Shown: piece after piece, positions 33,219-40,677 of the stretch
How positions within the stretch are numbered: position 1 is the first letter of the stretch
Layout: each line of letters starts with the position of its first letter
From: Fibrella aestuarina BUZ 2
GTDB taxonomy: Bacteria; Bacteroidota; Bacteroidia; Cytophagales; Spirosomataceae
Reading direction: 5' to 3'
DNA: 64,000 nucleotides
Assembly (NCBI RefSeq): GCF_000331105.1
Contig: NC_020054.1
Span: 3,879,038-3,943,037, forward strand
Made by a program: the position numbers and the translations under genes
Notes under the pieces: model-generated
Seen by the model: only the letters and a program-made list of their open reading frames with translations
What the model was told of the DNA's origin: nothing
The model's database searches: none

Positions 33219-34205
33219 CTATTCGCTCTTTTTCCCAAACCCACCAAAGGATTTCAGACCAGCCGACAGAGAATTACCCAGCGTAGCCGCGGCTTTCTGG
33301 GCCGCACTCAGCTCAGTAGGGGCCGCCGGATCGGTAACGGCAGTGGGCAGGGCCACCTGCTTCTGGTACTCGCCAGCCAGGATTTTCTTGTAGTGATCGG
33401 AGTCGGCCCAACTCAGGATTTCTTTCACGCGCAGCACGGTATATGGGTGAGTCTGTTTGAGCATCGACTGCACCTTGATGAACTTCGCCATCCAGCTATC
33501 GTCGACATATTCTTCAAACGTATTGGCCTGTTGCTGAATCGCTTCCACGCTGATCGGGTCGCTGAGGGTTTTGGAATACCCCGCAATTTTGCCCAACGCC
33601 TCCGCCACGGCCGTTGCGTCCTGCGTGGCCAGCAACGCCGCCCGGTCGGCCGAAAACTCGGCGCGGCGGCTCCATTCCAGCAGGGCCAGCTGCACGCTGA
33701 TGTCGAGCGCCGAATTGAACGGGGGCGGAATCATCCCCGTCACCGACCCGCCGAAGTACCGGATGAAGTACGTAAACGTGTTGTAAAACATGTGGTCGCA
33801 CTTCACATGGCCAAGTTCGTGGCCGATGATGGTCATCGTTTCGCGCTCGGTCAGTATGTCGAGCAGGCCCGAGTTGATCTTGATCGTGAACCGGTCGATG
33901 CCGCTGGCAAAGGCGTTGATTTCGTCGATCGTTTCAATGTACAGGTCGGGAAGTTTGGCGATCGATAGTGCCTCGGCGGTTCGTTTGTAGGCCTTGAAAA
34001 GCGACGGGTACTGCGTTTCGCTCACCTGAATGCACGACGAACTGTTGTAGTAGTGCATCGAATGCTCGACGTAGGCATTCAGCGTGCCGATGATCGAACG
34101 GAACTTATCGATGCCTTTCAACAGACCGGTTGCGTCACGGTCGAGGGGGTGTTGGAATTCGGTGGCGGCCAGGTCAGGAAATGAAAGCAGGTTTTCGCGG
34201 AGCAT
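33219..34205 (-). CDS. M48 family metallopeptidase, apparently soluble
   Basis: Zinc protease of family M48 with the catalytic helix TIIGHELGHVKCDHMF (His129, Glu130, His133) and the third-ligand region EWSRRAEFSADRAALLA. Residues 85-125 (LPDLYIETIDEINAFASGIDRFTIKINSGLLDIL) match the M48 core around the zinc site. Unlike HtpX or BepA there is no signal peptide or N-terminal membrane helices; only a mildly hydrophobic segment (YFIRYFGGSVTGMIPPP) follows the active site. The C-terminal 60 residues are a linker (LPTAVTDPAAPTELSAA and a GLKSFGGFGKK tail). The substrate is unknown; it stands alone, with a TACTTTTG promoter box upstream. Confidence 0.88.
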   Translation of the reverse strand: MLRENLLSFPDLAATEFQHPLDRDATGLLKGIDKFRSIIGTLNAYVEHSMHYYNSSSCIQVSETQYPSLFKAYKRTAEALSIAKLPDLYIETIDEINAFASGIDRFTIKINSGLLDILTERETMTIIGHELGHVKCDHMFYNTFTYFIRYFGGSVTGMIPPPFNSALDISVQLALLEWSRRAEFSADRAALLATQDATAVAEALGKIAGYSKTLSDPISVEAIQQQANTFEEYVDDSWMAKFIKVQSMLKQTHPYTVLRVKEILSWADSDHYKKILAGEYQKQVALPTAVTDPAAPTELSAAQKAAATLGNSLSAGLKSFGGFGKKSE

Positions 34206-34245
34206 AGGCGTAGCTAGGTAATAAGTCAGGTAAGGAGAACGTGAC

Positions 34246-34253
34246 CAAAAGTA
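34246..34253 (-). promoter_or_regulatory. -7 promoter box TACTTTTG upstream of M48 gene
   Basis: Exact TAnnTTTG on the minus strand, 40 bp before the M48 start codon; the same octamer as at 6248-6255. Confidence 0.4.
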
Positions 34254-34301
34254 CGGTTTCGATGAGGCTGTTTGTAACCACTTGCTAAAAGCCTGTGATT
34301 T

Positions 34302-34321
34302 TTAGGGCTCCCGAGCCCTAA
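34302..34321. promoter_or_regulatory. Hairpin in divergent M48/PAP2 control region
   Basis: TTAGGGCT (34302-34309) pairs perfectly with AGCCCTAA (34314-34321) around a 4-nt loop, roughly midway between the two divergent promoters. A dyad here could be an operator. Confidence 0.3.
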
Positions 34322-34368
34322 CTGTATACGAACCCCTGAGCGCACGCACCGGATACGGCCGCTTGTCG

Positions 34369-34376
34369 TATTTTTG
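34369..34376 (+). promoter_or_regulatory. -7 promoter box TATTTTTG six bp before the PAP2 start codon
   Basis: Exact TAnnTTTG whose last base lies six bp before ATG 34383. The predicted transcript would start at or next to the ATG, so the mRNA may be leaderless. A TTG at 34374 is in frame but lies inside the box. Confidence 0.4.
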
Positions 34377-34382
34377 CCGGCC

Positions 34383-34958
34383 ATGCGCCAAACGCTTAAT
34401 CAACTCGATACGGACCTGTTTCTGTGGTTAAATAGCCTGCACGCCCCGTGGCTTGACCCCCTGATGGTGCTGGCTACCGAGCGGAATACCTGGATTCCGT
34501 TTTACGTATTACTGATTGGGTGGCTGGCGTGGCAGTACCGAAAAGCGGCAATCGGTCTGGTAATCACGCTGGCTGTCAGTGTGGCTATCAGTGATCAGGT
34601 TTGCTCGTCGGTACTGAAACCCCTCACGCTTCGGCTGCGGCCCTGCCATGAACCGGCCGTGCAGGCGCTGATGCACCCCGTGCTGCCGTGCGGTGGGTTG
34701 TATGGCTTTGCATCGTCGCACGCCGCCAACACCTTTGCGCTGGCCATGGGCCTCTGGTTACTGCTTGGCCGAACGTACCCAGCGCTGCGCTGGCTATTTT
34801 TGTGGGCCATTGTGGTTACCTACAGCCGTGTGTACGTGGGGGCCCACTATCCGCTCGATGTACTGGCGGGGGCGGGCATCGGCACAGTCGCAGCCTGGGG
34901 TTGCGTTCGCGTGTATACTACCCTTCAAACCCGTCGAAAAGCCAGCGTCAGCCGGTAA
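34383..34958 (+). CDS. PAP2 superfamily membrane phosphatase
   Basis: Integral membrane phosphatase of the type-2 phosphatidic acid phosphatase family, possibly acting on undecaprenyl pyrophosphate or phospholipid phosphates. The three-part active site is intact: K-x6-R-P in LKPLTLRLRPCHEP (about residues 76-89), the S-x-H of FASSHAANTFAL, and S-R-x5-H-x3-D in YSRVYVGAHYPLDVLAG. Five or six hydrophobic segments flank these motifs. From ATG 34383 it has 191 residues, normal for bacterial PAP2. It is followed after 23 bp by an unrelated-looking soluble protein gene on the same strand. Confidence 0.92.
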   Translation: MRQTLNQLDTDLFLWLNSLHAPWLDPLMVLATERNTWIPFYVLLIGWLAWQYRKAAIGLVITLAVSVAISDQVCSSVLKPLTLRLRPCHEPAVQALMHPVLPCGGLYGFASSHAANTFALAMGLWLLLGRTYPALRWLFLWAIVVTYSRVYVGAHYPLDVLAGAGIGTVAAWGCVRVYTTLQTRRKASVSR

Positions 34959-34981
34959 TCACTGCCTTATTTCGTCTATCT

Positions 34982-35716
34982 ATGTCATTTTCGTCGCTCC
35001 TTGTTCGGTTTCAGTCGGCTGGTATGATTCCGCCGCCCTACACGCATTTCTACACGCTGACAGCCAAACCGGTGGAAAACCGGCTGTCGATCGATTTTAA
35101 CATCACCTACACCGACCGGGAAGAGCTTGATGAAGAGGATATTACGGGTGAAGGGTTTACGCTCAACGATGATTTTGCGTGGTCGGGCGAGCTGGGCGAG
35201 GCCTGGTTGCCCATCCTCCGGACGCTACTTGATCAAACGGAGCTTGATCCGTTCAACGAAGCCGATCTGGGTGAGCAGGACGATTACGTGGAAGTAACCA
35301 TTGATCCCAGTGGCGGCAAACCCAGCCCCGGCACCCCGGCCGACCCCGAGCCGTTTCTGTATGCCATCCAGGAACTGATTCAGGCGATTTACGAAGCGGG
35401 CGGCAAAGAAAAACCCTTCGAGTTGATCTACCTCGACTACAACCGCACGGGTGATCTGGAACTGCGGCTGAACGCCTCGTTTGCGGAGCGGTCGGTGCGG
35501 CTGATGCGCTACCAGAACCGGCAGGAAAAAAACCGGCAATTGCCCTGGGAGACGCTACAGCAGGTCATGAGCACCGTTTACGCCTACGATTACAACCCCG
35601 AAGACAGCCTGACTCGCCCGCCCAAGCGCGACGGGCAATACCTCAACCTGGGGGGCGACGAGTGGTACGACGTTACGCCGCTGACGGCGGTGCAGCAGGC
35701 CCTGGAACAACTGTAG
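34982..35716 (+). CDS. Uncharacterised soluble protein
   Basis: A 244-residue acidic, soluble protein that I do not assign to a family. It starts SFSSLLVRFQSAGMIPPPYTHFYTLTA, has an acidic middle (DREELDEEDITGEGF, GEQDDYVEVTID), a helical segment FLYAIQELIQAIYEAG and an aromatic C-terminal region (YDYNPEDSLTRPPKRDGQYLNLGGDEWYD). There is no signal or membrane helix. The ATG at 34982 is the only sensible start, since the same frame upstream lies inside the PAP2 gene. Codon use matches neighbours. Its last 44 bases overlap the end of the convergent methyltransferase gene. Confidence 0.78.
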   Translation: MSFSSLLVRFQSAGMIPPPYTHFYTLTAKPVENRLSIDFNITYTDREELDEEDITGEGFTLNDDFAWSGELGEAWLPILRTLLDQTELDPFNEADLGEQDDYVEVTIDPSGGKPSPGTPADPEPFLYAIQELIQAIYEAGGKEKPFELIYLDYNRTGDLELRLNASFAERSVRLMRYQNRQEKNRQLPWETLQQVMSTVYAYDYNPEDSLTRPPKRDGQYLNLGGDEWYDVTPLTAVQQALEQL

Positions 35717-36329
35717 CGGCACGTACCCAGCGCCCCACCCGCAGCTGCCCCCCGCGAAACGTTTGCGACTGTTGTTCCACCAGGCCCAGTCGGGTCAGAA
35801 CGGCGGGCCAATCGGGGAGGTGCCGCACCGGGATACGGGCGACTACCCGAAAGAAAAGGAGCATTGCCGCCATAACGGCCCGCTGCTGCCAGGTACGTGG
35901 CTGCCCGAAATCGCTGATATACAAGGCACCGTTGGGTCGTAGCGCCGCCAATAGCCGGGGGACGAGTTGCGCCTGCAACGTAGCGTTGGGGTAGAGATCA
36001 AGCACAAACGGCAGCAGTATCGCATCAAACTGATCCGTTGGTTCAAGCGACGCTTCGGTGCCGTACCGAAACTCAACCTGCGACGGGTTTGCTGCCGTTT
36101 GTTGGGCCCGTTGCAGCATGGCCGCTGAGGCTTCCAGGTAAAGCACCCGTTGGGGCCGTTTGTCGCGCAGAAAACGCGGTAATAACGTACCTGTACCACC
36201 GCCCAGAATCAACACATCGCTGCCAGCCGGGACCTGCCACCACGCCGCCTGTTGGGCGGTCAGAAGGGCGCGCCCAAATACCAGTTGGGCCAGCTTGTCG
36301 TAGACGGGGGCAATGAAATCGAAGGTCAT
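35673..36329 (-). CDS. Class I SAM-dependent methyltransferase
   Basis: Small methyltransferase of about 218 residues, substrate unknown. Motif I is DVLILGGGTGTLLPRFL (about residues 35-51). An acidic strand end follows at RVLYLEASAAMLQRAQ, and motif IV-like FDAILLPFVLDLYP and ALRPNGALYISDFGQ complete the Rossmann-type core. The N-terminal DFIAPVYDKLAQLVFG resembles the UbiE/Coq5-like lead-in. The start is taken at ATG 36329, where this lead-in begins; upstream ATGs add up to 14 residues. The 3' end overlaps the convergent gene at 34982 by 44 bp, and the C-terminus is a low-complexity Pro/Ala tail created in that overlap. Confidence 0.85.
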   Translation of the reverse strand: MTFDFIAPVYDKLAQLVFGRALLTAQQAAWWQVPAGSDVLILGGGTGTLLPRFLRDKRPQRVLYLEASAAMLQRAQQTAANPSQVEFRYGTEASLEPTDQFDAILLPFVLDLYPNATLQAQLVPRLLAALRPNGALYISDFGQPRTWQQRAVMAAMLLFFRVVARIPVRHLPDWPAVLTRLGLVEQQSQTFRGGQLRVGRWVRAATVVPGPAAPPSAA

Positions 36330-36521
36330 AAGGGATGGAAAGTGCTTCATAATCAGATGAATCTGTTGCACTTTCCCGCTAAACGCGTGTTTACTGTATG
36401 AATCAGTTGTACTATTCTAACATAGGTGAATCTTTCTAAAATACAATCTTGTTAAGTAAGGGATAATGGGCTAGACGAGTCGATTGACTACTGGCCTGAT
36501 TGTTAACGAAATACAACCTGT

Positions 36522-36692
36522 ATGAACTCCATTCGCACAACTGTTAAACTGATGTATCAAACGCCGTCTGCGGTCGATTTTTGGACAAGCCTGCGGGGAT
36601 CAGCCCTCGCCTTTGTCAATACCAACGCTGAGGTTTTCCGCTCGCTTTCCCGCGTAGGGGCTCCCTTTGGCGAGAGCATTGCGGGCCGGTAA
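36522..36692 (+). CDS. Small open reading frame, 56 residues
   Basis: ATG 36522 opens a 56-codon frame beginning MNSIRTTVKLMYQTPSAVDF and ending FGESIAGR, stop at 36690-36692. It is the only coherent coding candidate in the 366-bp gap between the methyltransferase start and the phosphoesterase stop. Codon choice is GC-rich at third positions like its neighbours, and it abuts the convergent gene with 3 bp between stops. There is no signal peptide and no recognised family. It may be a real small protein, but similarity evidence is lacking. Confidence 0.45.
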   Translation: MNSIRTTVKLMYQTPSAVDFWTSLRGSALAFVNTNAEVFRSLSRVGAPFGESIAGR

Positions 36693-36695
36693 CCG

Positions 36696-37184
36696 TTACC
36701 GCTTGCCTAATTCAATCACCTGCATGTCGCTGATCTGCCCGTTGTCGAGCGTGAAGCGCAGGCAGGTTCGGATAAGATGAAACCCTGTTTTACCGGCTGC
36801 GCCGGGATTCAGGTAAAGCATATTGGCCAGCTTCGGATCGCGCACTACTTTCAGGATGTGGGAATGCCCGCAGACGAACAACTGAGGTGGGCGCTGTTGC
36901 AGCAAGGGCCGTACAACCGGGTTATAGCGGGGTGGAGCACCCCCGATGTGCGTGATCCAGACCGAGAACCCTTCCAACTCAAACCGCAGATTGGCCGGAT
37001 AATCCTGTTCCGAATCGATATTGCCCGACACGATCCGCAGAGGCCGGAAAGCCGCTAATTGCTGGGCTACCGTTGCGGCCCCTACGTCGCCCGCGTGCCA
37101 GATTTCGTCGCAGGCGTCGAAGTGCGTAAACACCGCCGGGTCGAGGTAGCTGTGTGTATCGGAGAGCAGGCCAATTCGGGTCAT
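36696..37184 (-). CDS. YfcE/MJ0936-type metallophosphoesterase
   Basis: Calcineurin-like phosphodiesterase of 162 residues, probably cytoplasmic and active on phosphodiesters with two bound metals. All motifs are present: GLLSDTHSYLDP (metal Asp and His), WHAGDVGA, VSGNIDSEQ and the paired histidines CGHSHILK, followed by YLNPGAAGKTGF. Length matches the YfcE family. It follows the acyl-CoA ligase on the same strand after an 83-bp gap almost filled by a 26-bp inverted repeat. The natural substrate is unknown. Confidence 0.93.
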   Translation of the reverse strand: MTRIGLLSDTHSYLDPAVFTHFDACDEIWHAGDVGAATVAQQLAAFRPLRIVSGNIDSEQDYPANLRFELEGFSVWITHIGGAPPRYNPVVRPLLQQRPPQLFVCGHSHILKVVRDPKLANMLYLNPGAAGKTGFHLIRTCLRFTLDNGQISDMQVIELGKR

Positions 37185-37198
37185 AAAGAAGGGGAATG

Positions 37199-37267
37199 TG
37201 AATGATGGGTAATGAATTGGCTGGCCCAGGATCAGCCCGCGCCAGCCAATTCATTACCCATCATTCA
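37199..37267. terminator. 26-bp perfect inverted repeat at the end of the acyl-CoA ligase gene
   Basis: Arms 37199-37224 and 37242-37267 are exact reverse complements with a 17-nt loop. The repeat abuts the ligase stop codon (37268-37270) and reaches within 15 bp of the phosphoesterase start. No T-tract follows on the minus strand. Probable terminator or mRNA-stabilising stem. Confidence 0.6.
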
Positions 37268-38956
37268 TTACAAAATTTGGTCTTTCATTTCGCTACGGAT
37301 GCGTTTTTTATCCAGTTTTCCGACGCTGGTTTTCGGGATTTCCGGCACGAAAATGATTCGATCGGGTACGTACCATTTGTTGAGTTCGCCCTGATCGATC
37401 CGGTGCTGTAAAGCCTCTTTGATTGCATCGGGTTCCAATTTTCCGACGAAATCCGGTTTCAGGACCACGATCGCGTGCGGGCGCTCGCCCCATTTTTCGT
37501 CGGGTAGACCCACCACGGCCACTTCGGCGATGCCATCAATCTGCGAGAGCAGGTTTTCAATTTCCAGCGACGATACCCACTCGCCCCCCGTTTTGATAAC
37601 GTCTTTGGTTCGGTCGGCAATCTGCACCCAATGATCGGCCGAGATACTGGCGACGTCGCCAGTGTGCAGCCAGCCGTTCTGCCAGAGGTCGTCGCTGCGG
37701 TCGGGCTCCTGCCAGTAGCCCTGCGTTAGCCACGGGCCATGGGCGACCAGTTCGCCCATGGCATGCCCGTCGTGAGGCAGAAAATTGCCCGCTTCGTCCA
37801 TAAGCCGTAGCTCGATGAAGGGCGCAACCCGCCCGGCCCGCGTCAGCAGATCGACCTGTTGCTCGGTCGGTAGCGCGCGCTCCTGATCGTTCAGGTACGT
37901 TAGCGCCATGATCGGGGCCGTTTCCGACATGCCGTAGCCCTGATACACCCGGATCCCTTTGCTGAGGGCCGCCGTAGCCAGCCCCTTGGTGAGCGCTGAG
38001 CCTCCGATGATCACCTTCCAGCGACTAAGCTGCTCGCGGAAGCGATCGGCGGCCGGGTTGTTGACCAGCATGTTCAGAATGGTGGGGACGCAGTGCGAGA
38101 GGGTCACGCCTTCGCTCAGCAGCAATTTAAGGAGCAGTTCAGGTTCGTAGCGGCCGGGATACACCTGTTTAGCCCCCAGCATGGTCGCCAGAAACGGAAA
38201 CCCCCAGGCGTGCACGTGGAACATGGGCGTTATCGGCATGTAGACATCCGTAGGTGACTGAAATGGTACGGCCTGCAGGCCCGATACCAGCGTACAGAGC
38301 CCCATGGTGTGCATAAATAACTGCCGGTGCGAGAAATAGACACCCTTTGGGTGACCGGTCGTACCGGTTGTGTAGAACGTGGTGGCAATGGCATTTTCGT
38401 CGAAATCCTCGAACGCAAATTCGTCCGACGTACCTGCGAGCAGGCGTTCATACTCGCCCGCCATGCCGTCAGGTACGTTGTAATCGGCCGTGTCAATACG
38501 GCCCTCCTGATACACCTTGTCGGACAGCACGATAAACCGCTCTACGGTCGTAAGCTGAGGGCGGATCGCCTCGATGATCGGCAGGAAGTCTTCATGCACC
38601 AGCACCACTTTATCGACGGCATGATTCATCGTATACAGAATCTGGAACGGCGACAGCCGCACGTTGATCGTATGCAGCACGGCGCCCAGGCAGGGTATGG
38701 CAAAGAACGCTTCCAGATACCGGTGGCTATCCCAGTCCATCACGGCAACCGTATCGCCCGGCTGCACCCCCGCCTCGGTCAGCACGTTAGCCAGCCGTTT
38801 TACCCGTTCGTTGAACGTCTGGTAGTTCATTCGGAACAAGTCGCGGTAGACGATTTCGCGGTGGGGTTCGTAACGGCTCGATTGCTGTAGAAGAGTTTTC
38901 AGTAACAGGGCTGGCTCGTGGGCCAGGCTAGCTCGCGGGATTAGGCGGATCGACAT
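37268..38956 (-). CDS. Fatty-acid/acyl-CoA ligase (AMP-forming)
   Basis: Activates a carboxylic acid to its CoA thioester through an acyl-adenylate. At 562 residues it has the normal size for medium/long-chain acyl-CoA synthetases of the AlkK/FadD3-like group. The P-loop is YTTGTTGHPKG at about 195-205, the A5 region is GYGMSETAP, then TGDVASISADHWVQIADRTKDVIKTGGEWVS (A7-A8 motifs) and the C-terminal catalytic Lys in PKTSVGKLDKK. HTINVRLSPFQI is typical of the medium-chain branch. An inverted repeat (38975-38995) sits 18 bp upstream of the start and could be a fatty-acid-responsive operator. No beta-oxidation genes adjoin it. Confidence 0.93.
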   Translation of the reverse strand: MSIRLIPRASLAHEPALLLKTLLQQSSRYEPHREIVYRDLFRMNYQTFNERVKRLANVLTEAGVQPGDTVAVMDWDSHRYLEAFFAIPCLGAVLHTINVRLSPFQILYTMNHAVDKVVLVHEDFLPIIEAIRPQLTTVERFIVLSDKVYQEGRIDTADYNVPDGMAGEYERLLAGTSDEFAFEDFDENAIATTFYTTGTTGHPKGVYFSHRQLFMHTMGLCTLVSGLQAVPFQSPTDVYMPITPMFHVHAWGFPFLATMLGAKQVYPGRYEPELLLKLLLSEGVTLSHCVPTILNMLVNNPAADRFREQLSRWKVIIGGSALTKGLATAALSKGIRVYQGYGMSETAPIMALTYLNDQERALPTEQQVDLLTRAGRVAPFIELRLMDEAGNFLPHDGHAMGELVAHGPWLTQGYWQEPDRSDDLWQNGWLHTGDVASISADHWVQIADRTKDVIKTGGEWVSSLEIENLLSQIDGIAEVAVVGLPDEKWGERPHAIVVLKPDFVGKLEPDAIKEALQHRIDQGELNKWYVPDRIIFVPEIPKTSVGKLDKKRIRSEMKDQIL

Positions 38957-38974
38957 AGGAATAGACGAATGGGG

Positions 38975-38995
38975 TTTATACTGGTTTTGTATAAA
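38975..38995. promoter_or_regulatory. 21-bp dyad, candidate operator of the acyl-CoA ligase gene
   Basis: TTTATAC (38975-38981) and GTATAAA (38989-38995) are perfectly inverted around TGGTTTT. On the minus strand a TATTTTG box (38998-39004) lies just upstream, so the dyad would overlap the predicted transcription start, a good place for repression. Protein binding is inferred only. Confidence 0.4.
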
Positions 38996-39714
38996 GCAAA
39001 ATAAACAAGAGTTGTTGCGCCACGCTAGTTAGTGTGGTAAACGTAGAAAAGGATACACACCAGGTGGGGAAATTGTAGATGGAATTCTACAAATGAGGCG
39101 TTGACAACTAATTCATTTAAAGGCATTGTTACCTCACTTGTTAGTAAACGTATCATGTACTCGAGTAATTCTGTCTTAAATTGGCTAATAACCAATCATA
39201 TTTTCAAATAGGATAGTTGTTGGCCTTTAATTTGCCTTTAACAAGGCATACGCTACACGCTTTATCCAACTTTTTTATGAACAACTTTGACCATCTACCC
39301 GGTTTTGCGTCAACATAGTACGTGGTGGGATTTACCATCATGCGGTAGTTACTTCTACGGGCAGCCAGTTGGTTAGCCTGGCTAAAGTGAGTACCGGCTA
39401 TGTCCCCATCGAAACCCCGTAAATGATGTCCGCCACGCTGCTGCCCCCAATCAGGAGGGCCTGATCATCCCCATTCTCGTACGCTTCGTTCAGCTAATTC
39501 CCCTCGGGATTTAGACAGCCTTGCCAGTGTGCGCACACTGGTTTGTGACTCCCTGCTTAGCTAATTCATGACCACCCACTGGTGACGTATGCGCCTCGGC
39601 GTGCAGCGGTTACCTGTTGGGGGCTATTCCTTCGTTCGGCCGGCACGTATCCGGCGGTTGCCCCAGGCAGCCGCGGGCCTCGCAGCGCCCTGTCCCGTAT
39701 CGACTATCCAACAC
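38996..39714. other. Long intergenic region with little visible content
   Basis: About 720 bp between the divergent acyl-CoA ligase and astacin-like genes. The first 300 bp are AT-rich, and the rest returns to GC-rich composition without any frame that looks coding. The only clear structure is the palindrome at 39524-39541. An in-frame extension of the astacin-like gene upstream of ATG 39715 (to 39589) lacks protein-like character. It may contain a decayed gene, but I cannot identify one. Confidence 0.45.
39524..39541. promoter_or_regulatory. Perfect 18-bp palindrome CCAGTGTGCGCACACTGG
   Basis: Continuous two-fold symmetric site with no spacer, about 174 bp upstream of ATG 39715. Such palindromes are typical binding sites for dimeric regulators. 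No target protein can be named. Confidence 0.4.
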
Positions 39715-40566
39715 ATGACAAGACACAATACCCAACTACCGCTTTTTCTGGCGGGCTTACTACTGGTGACCCTGTTTGGTTGCTCAACCGATGCCATCGA
39801 TACCGTTGCTATTCCCGAGTCGAAAGCCACAGTGGTGGAGATGGCGTTCCCCAATCAGACCGGTGAAACCAAAGAAGGCATTTACCTGAACGAACCGGTA
39901 CGGTATCAACTCATCTACGGACAGGCCATTTTTCAGGGCGATATGATTTTGAGCCCAGCCGACCTGACCGACCCCGACCGCACCGCCGATGGTACGGGCC
40001 GCACCCTGAAGAGCCTGCGTTGGCCAAGCCGCGTGGTTTACTACACGATTGCGCCCAACCTGCCCAATCAACAACGTGTGATTGAGGCAATTGCGCATTG
40101 GGAGGCCAAGACCGCCATCCGATTTGTGCCGCGTACCAACCAGAGCTACTACGTGACGTTCCGGCCGGGCAGTGGCTGCTCGTCGAACGTTGGTCGGGTA
40201 GGGGGGCAGCAGTTTATCACCCTGGGTACGGGCTGCAGTACGGGAAATACCATTCATGAAATTGGGCACACCATCGGCTTGTACCATGAACACAGCCGCG
40301 CCGACCGTGACAACTACGTGACCGTGAATATGGCCAACGTGGCCGCTGGTTACCAGGACGACTTCAAAACGTACCTGCAACTGGGTCGGGACGGCTTCGA
40401 TATGGCGGGCGGGCTCGACTTCAACTCCATTATGCTCTACGACTCCTACGCATTTTCGGCCAACGGCCGCCCTACCCTCGTGAAAAAAGACGGGAAAACG
40501 TTTACGGCGCAACGTACGGGCCTGTCGGCCATGGATATTGCCACGGTGCAGTCGATGTATCCCTAG
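39715..40566 (+). CDS. Astacin-type (M12A) zinc metallopeptidase, lipoprotein
   Basis: Surface or periplasmic zinc protease. From ATG 39715 a lipoprotein signal ends in the lipobox VTLFGC (Cys23). The catalytic domain carries the full astacin signature HEIGHTIGLYHEHSR at about 181-195 and a Met-turn-like NSIMLYDSYAF near 235-245. The stretch LRWPSRVVYYTIAPNLPNQQRVIEAIAHWE and FVPRTNQSYYVTFRPGSGCSSNVGRVGG match the N-terminal half of astacin domains. A short segment (residues 35-100) precedes it, with YLNEPVRYQLIYGQAIFQGDMIL resembling an activation propeptide. Length (283) is compact. Target proteins are unknown. Confidence 0.92.
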   Translation: MTRHNTQLPLFLAGLLLVTLFGCSTDAIDTVAIPESKATVVEMAFPNQTGETKEGIYLNEPVRYQLIYGQAIFQGDMILSPADLTDPDRTADGTGRTLKSLRWPSRVVYYTIAPNLPNQQRVIEAIAHWEAKTAIRFVPRTNQSYYVTFRPGSGCSSNVGRVGGQQFITLGTGCSTGNTIHEIGHTIGLYHEHSRADRDNYVTVNMANVAAGYQDDFKTYLQLGRDGFDMAGGLDFNSIMLYDSYAFSANGRPTLVKKDGKTFTAQRTGLSAMDIATVQSMYP

Positions 40567-40600
40567 GCCACTGTTTTCTCTGAGTACATCAGTGGTTGAA

Positions 40601-40630
40601 AACCCTGTTGCTGGTAGCGACGGGGTTTTT
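40601..40630 (+). terminator. Intrinsic terminator of the astacin-like gene
   Basis: AACCCTGTTGCT pairs with AGCGACGGGGTT (two G-U pairs) around a 3-nt loop and runs into TTTTT, 35 bp after the stop. Confidence 0.75.
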
Positions 40631-40677
40631 CTTTGCCTTATCGGTGATTTATGCGTCCTTAATCGGGTTATAGCGGT

